DNA of 64,000 bases from Viola odorata. Its lineage: Eukaryota > Streptophyta > Magnoliopsida > Malpighiales > Violaceae. This document shows positions 13,320 through 25,269 of this stretch, piece after piece. How positions within the stretch are numbered: position 1 is the first letter of the stretch; every line of letters starts with the position of its first letter. The translations under genes and the position numbers were made by a program. The stretch lies in the NCBI GenBank assembly GCA_963691705.1, contig OY829541.1:67799189-67863188 (forward strand), read 5' to 3'. The notes below the pieces were generated by a model that worked only from the letters and a program-made list of their open reading frames with translations, was not told the origin of the DNA and searched no databases.

Positions 13320-13328
13320 TATAAATAG
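13320..13328 (+). promoter_or_regulatory. Putative TATA box of SEO copy 2
   Basis: TATAAATAG lies about 80 bases before the start codon, followed by a pyrimidine-rich leader. Position and sequence fit a plant core promoter. Confidence 0.6.
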
Positions 13329-13409
13329 GTATGCCAATTTCCTACTGAAAACACAACCCATTTCCTCTTCTTCTGCCCTATAACTTACAGTTTCCATCCT
13401 TTGCTTACC

Positions 13410-16337
13410 ATGGACTCCTTGAAGCAACTTTCAGGTCCATCAGCTCAGAGTTCCGGCCAATCAATGACCGGTTCTGGCCAATCAATGACTGGTTCTGGCC
13501 AGAGAGTTCCCAGTTCTGGCCAGCAGCAGCTGAAAAGTCTCGTCCCCTACGGACTTCCTAGTTCTGGCCAGCAGCACAATGTCTCATATGGAGTTCCTAG
13601 TGCTGGCCAACACAGTAATGTCCCGTTTGGACTCTCTGGTACTGGTCAGCATAGTGATGGCTCATACGGTAGTGGTAGCCACAATCTGATCAAGGCTGAC
13701 CGTGGGATGTTAACAATGTCTGATGACAATGTGATGATGAAGCAAATTAATGCAACTCATGCTCCTGATGGCCGAGAAGTTGACGTGAAACCTCTCCTTC
13801 ATTTGGTTGAAGACATCCTCAGCCGTGCCACCCTGCAAGTTCCTGATGCTACTTTATCGGTATGGTACCTAGTAATGCAACTAAATGCAGCTTGATTATA
13901 TGTATCTAATCTTTTCTAAGGGACCGGTTTCATATTGCAGGCTACGCAGGCACATGCTGACATGGAGGAAAAGACACATCAGACCAATTTTGTCGTCATG
14001 ATGGATGCCTTGTCATACACTATTGACCGAATTTCCTGCGAGGTTACTACAAATGATATATAACAATAATATTTTTGCTATATGATAGATGCACATGTAC
14101 GATAAATGTTACTAATCGTACCAAAATTATCAACCTGCATTTTTCAGATTGCATACAAGGCTATGGGGGGAGATGCTCACTCAACAACAGTTGCAATCTT
14201 CAACATGCTAACAAGCTATTCCTGGGATGCTAAGCTGGTTCTGTCCCTGGCAGCTTTTGCTTTGAACTATGGAGAATTCTGGCTCCTGGCGCAGATTTAC
14301 TCTACGAACTCACTCGCTAAATCCATGGCAATGCTGAGACAATTGCCTACGATCCTGGAACACACTGGCCCGCTGAAGCCGAAGTTTGATGCACTGAACA
14401 ACCTGATTAAGGTCATGCTTGAAGTGACTAAGTGTGTGGTTGATTTCAAAGCACTTCCCATTTCACATGATGTCCCAGCATTTAACACAGCCATGAGCCA
14501 TATCCCGGCTGCTGTCTACTGGACCGTAAGGAGTATTGTGGCCTGTGCAAATCAGATTAGTACTCTCACCACAATGGGGCATGAGTATGATTCCGTTTTC
14601 CTTTCATGCCAAATTATAATCTTTGTTTCGTATATTAAAAAATATTTTTTTTGCACTTTCTGCTCTAATTTTGATACCCCTTTTCAGGTTTGCAATGTCA
14701 ACCACTGAGGCATGGGAGCTATCCACTTTGGCTCACAAACTCAGCAACATAAATGAGCTTTTAAGGAGGCAGTTGGCTATTTGCTTTCAAATCATCGGTC
14801 TGCAGAACTTGACATCTGTTTTAATCATAAGCATTAATGATACATATAAATTAAGCATTCTTATAAAGATTAATGATATTTGATGCAGAGGAGAGGAGGA
14901 ATGTGGAAGCCTATGAAATGCTGATGAATCTCTTCGAGACGATCCACATTGACAACATGAAGGTCCTCAGGGCCCTCATTTATGCCAGGGATGATATCCT
15001 GCCAATTGTAGATGGCTCAACCAAAAGAAGGGTTTGCTCTTTCTTCTTGTTTATGTATACAACTCGTGACAGCACATGTTTTGAAGCTAATTCAGGAATT
15101 TTGATCTCTTTTGTTGGGATCACTAGGTTCAACTTGATGTCCTGAGAAGAAAGAATGTGCTACTGCTCATCTCTGGCCTAGAGATCCCCCACGATGAGCT
15201 TTCGATGCTCGAACAGATCTATAATGAGTCAAGGGTACACACCGGTAGGATGGAGAATCAGTACGAGGTGTTGTGGATTCCAATTGTGGACAAAACAATC
15301 CAATGGAGTGACCCTATGCAGAAGCAATTTGAGAACATGCAGTCTAATATGCCATGGTACACAGTGTACAGCCCCTCATTGATTGAGAAGGCTGTTATGA
15401 GGTTCATCAAGGAGGTTTGGCACTTCAGGAACAAACCTATCCTTGTGGTGCTTGATCCTCAGGGTAGGGTAGTGTGCCCTAATGCACTCCACATGATGTG
15501 GATTTGGGGAAGCAATGCCTTCCCTTTCACTAGCTTGAGGGAAGAAGCTCTTTGGAGGGAAGAAACATGGCGGCTCGAGCTTCTTGTCGATGGCATCGAC
15601 CCAACAATTCTTAACTGGGTAAGTAAATACTCGCTTACATAAATGAAGCCATATAGTATAAATGTAAACTAACATTTTTTTCCTACTCTCAGATTAGGGA
15701 AGGAAAGTACATTTTCCTGTATGGAGGGGATGATGTTGAATGGGTGAGGAAGTTTACAAACACAGCTCGTGCGGTTGCAACTGCAGCACGCATACCTTTG
15801 GAGATGGTTTATGTTGGGAAGAGCTCGAAGAGGGAGCAAGTTCGTCGAGTGATCGCATCGATCACTGTAGAGAAGCTGAGCTACTGCTGGCAGGACCTGA
15901 CAATGATATGGTTCTTTTGGACAAGGTTAGAGAGCATGCTGTTCTCCAAGATTCAGCTGGGAAAGATTGATGATCATGATCCTGTGATGCAACAGATCAA
16001 GAAACTCCTGAGCTATGACAGGGAAGGTGGGTGGGCTGTCCTGAGCAAAGGTTCTGATATTGTGGTCAATGGACATGGATCCACAGCTGTGACCACACTA
16101 CTAGAATATGACCTGTGGAAGGACAATGTGCCTGTTAAGGGATTTGACATGTCTTTCCAAGAACACCACAACAAGATCCATGGGATAGCTCATCCTTGCA
16201 GCCGATTTGATTTTCCTGTCACTATTGGTAAAATTCCTGATACCATGAAATGCCCCGAGTGCCACCGATACATGGAGAGGTTCACCACTTTCCTCTGCTG
16301 CCATGATGAGGGAGTTAACACTGAAGCACTGTACTAA
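13410..16337 (+). CDS. Sieve element occlusion protein (SEO), copy 2, with G/S/Q-rich N-terminal repeats
   Basis: Seven exons give 792 residues: 13410-13859, 13941-14042, 14148-14584, 14688-14797, 14889-15031, 15127-15618 and 15693-16337. The SEO N-terminal domain starts near residue 112 (NATHAPDGREVDVKPLL), the thioredoxin-like middle part (VLLLISGLEI, PILVVLDPQGRV) spans about 415-578, and the C-terminal cysteine motif CPECHRYMERF lies near 770. Exons 5 and 6 are exactly as long as in copy 1 (143 and 492 bases), so the pair are tandem duplicates. The oddity is residues 10-95, built of degenerate SGQ units (SGQSMTGSGQ, VPSSGQ, LPSSGQQH, VPSAGQH, LSGTGQH), absent from copy 1. Expected place of action is the sieve element; a role of the repeats in filament assembly is inference. 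Confidence 0.93.
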
Positions 16338-16515
16338 GCACACTATCCACTGCTGCTGCTACTTTCACCACTGTTTTGCTACTAAATATTGATGTTGTGT
16401 GAGTGTGTGTTTGCTTTTTTGCATTTTGTTGTTGTTTTCACTCCTTTCATTCCATGTAATGGAGGAGTTTATACCTGTATGGCCACTTTGTGGGCTTATC
16501 TAGGAGTATTCCTTG

Positions 16516-16521
16516 AATAAA
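16516..16521 (+). other. Putative polyadenylation signal of SEO copy 2
   Basis: AATAAA about 180 bases after the stop codon, following a GT/T-rich stretch. A canonical plant near-upstream element by sequence; use not demonstrable here. Confidence 0.4.
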
Positions 16522-16946
16522 CAGTTTGAATGATGTAATCACCTTATAAAATTATAAATCTATAGTTTGAATGATGTTTTTCCATAGAAATATATTTTTG
16601 ATCTTTAATACTTTTCTGTTTTAAATTCGAGTATTTTTTCGTCTTTTTTAAATATCGATTACTCAAGTTGTGAAAAGTGATGACCCTATCTTTTATAATT
16701 TACTGGATCCAGCTTAGTTTAAATCATTAAATTTTGAAAAAATACGATCATTTCATTTAATCATTTAAATAGCTATCAAGTTTGGAAATTAGCATTGGTT
16801 TGCAAAATAAGAAGTGCATCGTATCCATATCCACGGATAAGAATTACCCAAAACTATAAGCCAAACACCCCCTTGTTGTTTTCCCTAGCCCACGCAGCAG
16901 CCCGTATCACTGCAACAAAAAAGTGTCAAACATTTGGCCTACGAAA

Positions 16947-17333
16947 ATGACACTATCAACACTACATAAACTCCTCCAAAAGTCATCACCGCCAACAAGA
17001 ATCCTTGCTTCTCTTCATAATCCAGCGCTTACATCCGTTTGCAACCACAAAAGTCAGCTCCTTGAGGAAGCCAGTAATGCAAAGGCTCCTCCTTTATTAG
17101 GTTCATTGAAAGGTGAGAACTTGAGGACGACTCATTTGGATCCATGGCTTTTTTACCCGATTACTCCAATTGGGTTAGGTTCAAGTCCGAGTTTGTCATG
17201 TGGGTTGGTCCCAGATAGTCCAGTGGAGGAAGATTCAGGGATGTGGGCTGATAGTGTGAAGAAGAAGAGGAAGAAGAAGATGAATAAACACAAGTACAGG
17301 AAGCTGAAGAAACGGCTTAGAAGACAAACTTAG
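16947..17333 (+). CDS. Mitochondrial small ribosomal subunit protein mS38-like (COX24/AURKAIP1 C-terminal domain)
   Basis: A single exon of 128 residues from the ATG at 16947; the frame is open upstream but has no earlier ATG. The last 30 residues, MWADSVKKKRKKKMNKHKYR followed by KLKKRLRRQT, are the hallmark lysine-rich COX24/AURKAIP1 domain of mitoribosomal protein mS38. The domain is described in yeast Cox24 and animal AURKAIP1 and binds small-subunit rRNA. The N-terminal part is Ser/Leu-rich with few acidic residues at its start (MTLSTLHKLLQKSSPPTRIL), consistent with a mitochondrial presequence. It stands alone on the plus strand about 600 bases after the second SEO gene. Confidence 0.8.
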   Translation: MTLSTLHKLLQKSSPPTRILASLHNPALTSVCNHKSQLLEEASNAKAPPLLGSLKGENLRTTHLDPWLFYPITPIGLGSSPSLSCGLVPDSPVEEDSGMWADSVKKKRKKKMNKHKYRKLKKRLRRQT

Positions 17334-17675
17334 AGGTGCAGTTTTTTGGTCAGTAATACATTGCTTTTATGATGTAACCATTTGGTAATTTGAAGAATTG
17401 GTTACAAAGGTTAATGAACATTTCAATCTTTGGTTATTTTGGTTTAAAAGCCATTTTTCACTGAGTTATTTAGCAGATTGGAGAAACAGTTACTGATTTT
17501 AGAATAATCTTTAGCATTTTATTTTCTGAAATAGCATTGAGAACTTGAGATAAAGTTGAATAATATGTTGTTATTTTGCTTTTCAATTTACATGGATATG
17601 GAACATTGAATTTTAGAGCGCATTTTTGAGGAATCCATTCTTGCACCTGTGCAGTCAGTACGAGATTGTTAGGGG

Positions 17676-17764
17676 AAGTTGGATGTGCCTATGAAGGTTC
17701 GTGCTTTTGCATGGTTATGTGTTATCATTTTAATCTGCAGAGGGTGTTTCAATGCAGGAAAACT
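17676..17764 (+). mobile_element. Scrap of LINE reverse-transcriptase zinc-binding region
   Basis: In one frame the stretch reads KLDVPMKVRAFAWLCV and continues to an RGCFNAG-like segment. It resembles the start of the plant zf-RVT domain that follows LINE reverse transcriptases (W-x(4)-P-x-K-x(3)-F-x-W). It is only about 30 codons long and not part of a larger open frame. Confidence 0.35.
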
Positions 17765-18410
17765 TTTTTTTTTTTGTAGCTGGGATAAAATGTTTCTTCC
17801 TTCAATGTGTTGGTCCATAGCTTTGTACGAGAGATGAGAATGTGATATTTATTTGTATGTAGTGCTTAATAAATTCTTCAATTTTCTGTGTATGTTAAAT
17901 CTATTGTTTAGATCATCATTTCTCTGTTTAATTTTTTGTTGAATTCTAAGCCTTTGGATGTCAGCTTCTGTTCTTTATTGTGGAATCCCCTTCCTGAGTT
18001 TCAACCTGCCTTATTTTCATGCATTTATGGGCGTGTTGGGGTGCGCTGCGCAGGGGGATTTTAGGTGTTCTTCAAGCTAGCATTTCTTCAATCTACCTGC
18101 TTTGCTTCTGTATCAACTCTTGTCGCCATCCATAGAAATAAAATACAATCCGGACAGTAATTTGTTTCTTTTGAGTATTGACGGAAGAGAACACGATGTC
18201 ATGTTTGGATTACGAAACCTAGCTGTCTGTCGAACTGTGGTAATGGTATGGTATCTCTGTATCACTTTTATGTCTCTGTGTATTGAATATATGCTGGTTG
18301 TTTATGATGGTTGTATAGTGAATTGGGGTGAATTCACATTCCATGTACAAGTCGTACTTTGGTTGGATGTATTTGTGTATTGAGTACAAGTAAGGCCTAG
18401 ATAAGTTGAT
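17765..18410. other. Intergenic
   Basis: No gene supported. T-rich stretches and one 93-residue ORF at 18102-18383 without recognisable features. Confidence 0.4.
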
Positions 18411-18580
18411 GAAAATAGAGCCTCTGAATTAAGGGGTGAAGTGCTTCTGGCAAGTTATTACTGGTCGAACTAGCGACCTCACACCTAAGGGTTGACAGTG
18501 TCGGACCACTCATACCACCGGATCAAGGGTTGACAGTGTCGGACCACTCATACCACCGGATCAATTGTTGAGAGGATATT
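18411..18580 (-). mobile_element. tRNA-derived SINE-like sequence containing a 38-bp tandem duplication
   Basis: On the minus strand an A-box-like sequence (CCGGTGGTATGAGTGG) is followed by a B-box-like sequence (GGTCGCTAGTTCGACC), as in tRNA-derived SINEs. The A-box part sits in a perfect 38-base tandem duplication, 18489-18526 and 18527-18564, starting GGGTTGACAGTGTCGGACCA on the plus strand. The duplicated A box makes the element look internally duplicated. Confidence 0.45.
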
Positions 18581-21393
18581 ATGTCAACAAAGGCAGGTGA
18601 AGGTGATCCTAACACGGACATCAAATTTCAACCTCATCTTGGTGCTGTTGTGTGTCTGCATTGAATCTGTCTGCTTGCGTTTCTTCTAGTTTTTTTCCTG
18701 TTACATGTTAGGCCCACTGTTCTTGATGAAGGGGACAGCCCTGCAATATTATTAGCAAAGTCAAATCACTCTGTTTGTGTAGTGCTGACCAGCAAATACT
18801 AGCCAGTGGTCCTTGCTACCCCAGAATTATTGAAGGTGTGTGCTTCTGTCATATGATCTAAACTTTGGCAAAGAAATATTAAACTTTGTAGTTTGTATTC
18901 AGCCTGATTTTTGTTAGACCATAGCACAGTGGGTCAATGCCAGTTTGTTAAATATCAATATGCATGAATACCATTCTAAAGATAAGATTTTGTCTAATTA
19001 GCAACATTTTACACAAAGTATGCACATTATTTTCTAATGTCCATTTGGTATGACTAGCACAGTATACCTACCCCTGTTTCTTTTTTAAACCAGATCATAA
19101 GTGGTAGAAACTCGTTCGCTCTTAACTGAACTCTTTAGTTCGAGTTTTAAGAGTGGAGCAAAACTATGTTGGGAGAGTCATCCATTTATAGAACCCTTAA
19201 CAACGATCAAACGGAATTTAATCTCATGCTCGGAAATGGCTAATACATGTACCTTGTATAACAAAAACAAAAAGATGGGGTCAAGATGAGTGATACCCTT
19301 CTCTTTCTTATGCTCAATATCATGGACCCTATGGTACAGACATCCTTTTTATTCTGTCATTTATTGCATATCTCTATTCTCATATTAGCTGCTGGTAAGT
19401 CATTTTCACCCAAAAATCCTGTGGCTTGTTTTTGTGACCTCAAGTCCAAAGCTCAATTGCGTCCATTAGCAAGACCTGGCATCTGCAGATGTAAAATAAT
19501 GGTCCCCAGGACAAAAATTTTTTTTTTCACCATCTAAAAAATGAGCATGATTAGTTTTGACTAATTGAGCATATGTAAATTGTAATATTGGCAATCTACT
19601 TTTAGGATTTCTTATGTTAACTTTTAATCAAGATTGGTTGTTGGCGATCTTACAAAAAGTAGGAGATTTGACTACTTATGCCATGCTGAGGTTTTAATAA
19701 ATTCTTCGAGAAATTGTATACTGTTCATGATTTTCTAAATACGTCTACATGGATCGTGAAACAATGAAGTGGTTATCCGAATAAAATAATTTTTTTTTCT
19801 TGTTTTTGTGAATTAGAGATTCTTAGACAAACACTAGAATTTGTTTAGGAAAACTCGAAAAAGTCTGATGATGATTGTTAGTATTTGCCAGCTGGGTCTT
19901 GCTCAAATTAGAGCTGTAGAGTTTGTGCTACATTTCCAATGGCATCTAGGGCCATAAAGCCCTTCCTCCACACAGTTTTTGCCGAAGATACCAACATAGC
20001 CGTAACCAACACAGTAGTATGAGTGTCAAAATGGTAACTTTCAGCGAATACAAGTACCGTATTTATAAATTAACTCAACAGAAGTACTAAATTGTCACTT
20101 CTCATAAATATAGGTCCCAAGATTATCATTATCTCATCTATTAGAATTAATATTACTAATGAAGTTGTTTATTTATTTTTAGAATAATAATTCAAGTCAA
20201 AGATGTACATTGGTAGTGACCTAATCCCAATTCAATCTCATTGATTTTTTATTCTTTTTTATAGTTTTCTTCATCAAACGCACGAATGAGTAAAGTAACC
20301 GATTGGATTAGTAAAGGTATAAAAACTAATGTTCTTTTTTTCGGTAAATAACTGATGTTTATTTTATAAAAAAAATTACAATTTGAACCATTAATTAATT
20401 AAGTAATTAACCCTATATTTTATTTTATTTTTAAAAAAATCAAAGTAAAATGATGATTCAAAGCATTAAATAACAAGTCAAAAAAAGTGTTCATTACTTG
20501 TTAATTTGACTTTTTAAACTTAATTTCTCCTAATATAGAGGAGAATGAAATGATCAAATGAAAACATTTTTAATCTTCAATCCCAAAAATCACCATCAAC
20601 TTTATCCTTTATCCACATGGGTTCAAGAGATTCAAGAGCCCCCCTACCCTTTTGGCCCCACAAGAATAACCACAATAATTAATTAATTTAATCCTCAAAT
20701 TTAATATTCAAAGTAATAAGTTGAAATTAGTATAGTCGAATATGTTCGATTCATTTTTTATAGTCGAATTCGAAACTTAAATAATTAAAATAAAGATCAA
20801 TAAATGTTTCAACATCCAAGCATACGATTCGTATTGGAAATCATTCGTTTTGAATCTTAGCATCTTATAAACAAAGTTTGAGGGAGTTTTAAAGAAACTA
20901 ATATTACCTTCACTACGAAACTTGCAAAGAAGAAGTCATAATCAACAAACAACACTTAGGTCAAAAGAAAAGAAAGAAAAGAATCAATATTTGCAAAACA
21001 ATATAAGTTATAAAAATATTCCACTTTGACCCTATAGTTTAAAATTTTGCAATATACACCGTATAGTTTATCAAATTTTGCACTTTTAATCTTTCTATTA
21101 GGTAAAAAAATCAAAAATGGTAAAAGATTAAAAATAGTATGAAAATTTGAGGAAAATTGTAACAAAATATGGAGAGTCAACTTCACCAAAAATTAAAAAA
21201 TAAAGAATAAATATTTTTAAAATTTTTGTCCAAATTTTATGAATCTTTTCTACTTATTTCTATTATATATAAATTATATAACTAAAAATGTTAAAATTGC
21301 AACGTTTAAAAAATTGTGAATTGTACATTGCACATCATGAAAGTATAGGGAGCATAACGAAACATTTTGTAATAATGTAGCTTCAAAAAAGTA
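18581..21393. other. Intergenic, AT-rich
   Basis: No gene supported. Two 62- and 83-residue ORFs at 19101-19537 overlap by a few bases but have no known motif. From about 20300 onward the DNA is very AT-rich with no recognisable element. Confidence 0.4.
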
Positions 21394-21653
21394 CTCCCTC
21401 TGGGGCAAAACAATAGTCGTTTTAAGATTTACTTTTACTATTCCGGCACGTATCTTAAAGCGGCCGGAACAGTCACTATTTGAGAAAATTTTTGCCCCTA
21501 ATTTTTTCTCGGAAGTACGTTAAGGATTAATGTACGTTCAAAAAAAATACGAAATTTTTTGGGGTCAAATAGTGAATCATCCCGCCTCCTTAATATGCGT
21601 TCCCTACTGAATATTGGGATGCGAGAAAGTCATTTATTTTGCTCTGGAGGGAG
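21394..21653. mobile_element. Stowaway MITE, complete
   Basis: The terminal inverted repeats are CTCCCTCTGGGGCAAAACAA at the left and, reverse-complemented, CTCCCTCCAGAGCAAAATAA at the right. TA target duplications lie at 21392-21393 and 21654-21655. About 260 bases, non-coding. Internal sequence is shared with the truncated copy at 6371-6484. It inserted about 200 bases upstream of the ABHD17-like start codon, so it may lie in that promoter. Confidence 0.8.
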
Positions 21654-21870
21654 TAATAACAAACGACATACCCACATTTTGAGCACCCCCATACGTGGCC
21701 ACTACTCAATAACATCAATAACAGCGTCTCTTCTCTATCTAGAAAGTTTATGACTTTATTTCTGGAAATAGTACAAAGAATGTTTTTTTAGCTAAAGAAA
21801 GTAGTAATAGGATCATCAGCGTCTCTCCTCCAAAGCAGAGCAGATAACAGAGCAAAGAGGTGGAGAAGAG

Positions 21871-24800
21871 ATGGGAGGAGTGACATCATCCATGGCAGCT
21901 AAATTTGCTTTCTTTCCTCCAAACCCACCTTCATACAAGCTATTAACAGATGAAATGACTGGTCTTTTGCTGATTAGTCCATTCCCTCACCGTGAAAATG
22001 TTGAAATCTTGAAACTTCCTACAAGGAGAGGGACAGAGATAGTTGCAATGTATGTTAGGCATCCTATGGCTACTTCTACAGTGCTTTACTCTCATGGAAA
22101 TGCTGCCGATCTAGGACAGATGTATGAGCTCTTCATTGAGCTGAGCATCCACTTGAGAGTTAATCTCTTGGGGTATTCTCTTTTCACCATCTTTTCTTCT
22201 CCTCTTATTTTTTTCTTTTTGAATTGTTATTGTCTTGTTGGTTTTGGAAAGTTTTGAGCTTTTTAAGGGGTTTTGGCATCTGGGTTTTCTGTGTTGTTGT
22301 GAATTATAATTTACTTGGGGTTTTGTGGTATGATTTGATTGATTCTTGTGGTTTCTACATTACAAGGAATTGTAATTTTGTTGGGAGGTTATGGTAGATA
22401 AGGTGGAAATGTAGATTAAATTTGGAAATTTTATAGCAACATCAGTTGGGGTGTTGATCAAGTGTGATTGTTGTTGACAAGGTGGAAATGCCGATGCTTT
22501 GGTTAGTTAGGAATTGATTTTATCATATAGTAGTTGCTTTTCCCTTTTATATATTCCTTGATCAAAGGACCCAACAAAATTGGGATATACCGCACTTGAA
22601 TCCATTCAAATGGGAGAGAAGGTTTAAACGTTGTGCATCCAAAGAACAAAATGTGTCCTTCTTTTTTCAGTGCTGCTGCTCAATAGTAGGTTATGCTTAT
22701 ATTTAGTTGTTCGGTTATCCCCTAATGCAATTACCATCTATTTTTATTGGTTAAATGTAGTGTCCAAGTTGTTTTACAACATCTTACGGATCTTGTCAGT
22801 ATCAAAGAATGCAATTAGAATTTCATTTGTAGTGTTTTCATGAGCTTTTCAACATTTTTAACAGGTATGACTATTCTGGGTATGGGCAATCATCTGGAAA
22901 GGTTAGCTGTTAATTTCCACTTACTATATATGCTTGGTTATGAAAATCAGATTTGTTCATGAATTCTGTTGACAATGGAAGATATGAAAGTGTGACTAAA
23001 ACCAAAAAAATTCTGTACTGCAGCCAAGTGAGCACAACACATATGCAGATATTGAAGCTGCATATAAGTGTCTTGAAGAAAGCTATGGCACCAAGCAGGA
23101 GGATATCATCCTGTATGGGCAATCTGTTGGGAGTGGCCCCACCGTAGATCTTGCTGCCCGGTTGCCTCTACTACGAGCTGTTGTTCTGCATAGTCCCATA
23201 CTCTCTGGGCTAAGGGTCATGTATCCTGTGAGGCGTACATACTGGTTTGACATTTATAAGGTAACTTATAAGTTTATCCATCTGATTGTCCATCTATTAA
23301 CTATTTGTTTAGGTGATTAATATGTGATTTATAATTATATTGTTAAATGGTTTTGCAGAATATCGACAAGATTCCACTAGTTAATTGTCCTGTTCTCATC
23401 ATCCATGTAAGTATGCTGTTGCAATGCTTTTAAAGTAGTAAATGAGGTGTTGTTTTGTGTTTAATATTTGGATATTTCATGAACCTAGGCAGTTGCAGTT
23501 TTAGATGTTTGTGTCATATTAAGATGGAATGGTTTGATGTATTCCTTGTTCATATGACTGTTATCTTTTTAGGTTGGTAATTTCTATGTTTTTAATTGTT
23601 CAAGCAACAAGGAACTATCACCTACCCCATAGTGCATGCCTAGTGTATTCAGGCATGTTTTCTTAGAGGCAATCTATATGTGAAATCTTTCGTGCTTGTT
23701 TGAATCATTTCTTCTCTATTTTCCTTTTATTTTATGGACTTAGATAATAATCTCTCTCATCCATAAATGATTGCATGGCATCTTTTTCCTTTGGTTGTTT
23801 ATTATTTCTAGCCTTGAAGCTATGTGTATCAGTCTGGTTGCTATAGTGTCGTTAGTATCTGTGGGTATCCAGTGATACAGATTATGTCAGATGGCATTTT
23901 CCTTTAAAAGGGTGTTGATAGTTATCAAATAAGCTTCCAGAAATTCTGACTCGACGGGATCTGCATTATATCGTGGTCTATGCAAGTGTCTCAGTTTGGG
24001 CAAAAGACCATAGCTGTCACATTATTTGTTATATAATGTAGAATTTCAAAGAAATGGACATCGAGACAAAGCAAATTAATAGCCTGAAAGAGATAAAACT
24101 GTAAGGGCCCCAACCTTATGTTAAGATGCATGGAAGAACAGACAAATCATTTCTTTAGAAATACCAGACTTCTCTGGCCACTTAAACTGCTGGTTGCTAA
24201 AAAAAATTATGTTAGTGTAAAAAATGTAAAACTTACTAGCCAGAGCAGAGACTTTAGGGACAAGATGTAATCCTTATGGACCCCGACTAGACTACTTGTT
24301 CCGTATTTCTATGTCTTTTGTTTGTTTCCATATGGGTAGTGATGATCACTGACATCACTGAGGTCTGTGTTTCACTGCCCCTGTGGTGGTGGAATGGACA
24401 TCTAAATCAGATCTCATCACATAAAATTTTGTGTCATGGATGTTTAAATAATTATGATGTGAGTCCTCGAAAAGTTAATATTAGCTTTTGTTTTGCTTTT
24501 ACTAAGTACTAAGTACTAACTCAAGCTTAAGCCTTTTTTTCCCCTTTCAAATGAGATGCTAATCCTTTTTATCTACTTTCCAGTCATTTGAAATGAAGCC
24601 TAATTGCTTTCCGGGCTTGGAGCTTTACTGTAGTTCGTTATTCTGTTTTGAAATGCTTACTGTGTAGAATAAAATTGCTAGCCTGGAAAAGTGAACTGAA
24701 TATTGGTACCTATTGTTCATATTACACCTTTCATATTTAGATAATTTTATGTGTAGGGAACTTCAGATGAAGTTGTTGATTGTTCCCATGGGAAGCAACT

Positions 24801-25269
24801 GTGGGAGCTGTGTAAAGAAAAGTATGAACCCCTCTGGCTCAAGGGAGGGAACCACTGCGATCTAGAGCTCTTTCCAGAGTACATCAGGCATTTGAAGAAA
24901 TTCGTATCAACTGTGGAGAAATCCCCTTCTCAGAGATACAGTTCGAGGAAAAGTACGGACCAGTTTGAGCAGGCACGCAAGAGCACTGACGTGTTTGAGG
25001 CATCAAGGAAAAGCACTGACAGGCGAGAGAAAGCAAGAAAAAGCACCGACCGGGCAGATAAACTGAAAACACAGTCCAATCACGTCGAGAAGATGGAAAA
25101 ACTGAAGAACCAGTCCAGTCATGCTGAAAAGTTAAGGATCTCTTTTGATCAAATGGAGAAGTCTCGCAGGAGTGTTGATTGCCATGAGAAGTCGAGGAAA
25201 AGCATGGACCATCAAATCGAAAGAGCGCGGAAAAGTGTTGACAGGTTGGATAGAATACGAAGCGGTTGA
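21871..25269 (+). CDS. Alpha/beta hydrolase, ABHD17-like, with KSTD-repeat tail
   Basis: Five exons give 378 residues: 21871-22172, 22865-22901, 23024-23260, 23359-23406 and 24757-25269. The catalytic parts of a serine hydrolase are visible: oxyanion region [22 protein letters not shown], nucleophile motif GQSVG, acid in GTSDEVVD and histidine in [12 protein letters not shown]17 proteins of animals remove palmitate from proteins; the same activity here is inference. The N-terminus MGGVTSS fits the N-myristoylation consensus and suggests membrane attachment. After the fold, about 100 residues form a basic tail of degenerate ten-residue units ([30 protein letters not shown]), later drifting to KSMD and KSVD. 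Many serines next to basic residues are possible phosphorylation sites. The first four introns interrupt the hydrolase domain; the tail is encoded by the last exon. Confidence 0.92.

Noticed and set aside
18411..18580. The 38-bp tandem pair considered as a CRISPR-like or minisatellite array
   Set aside because: Only two adjacent copies with no spacers, in a plant nuclear context; explained better as an internal duplication of a SINE-like sequence.
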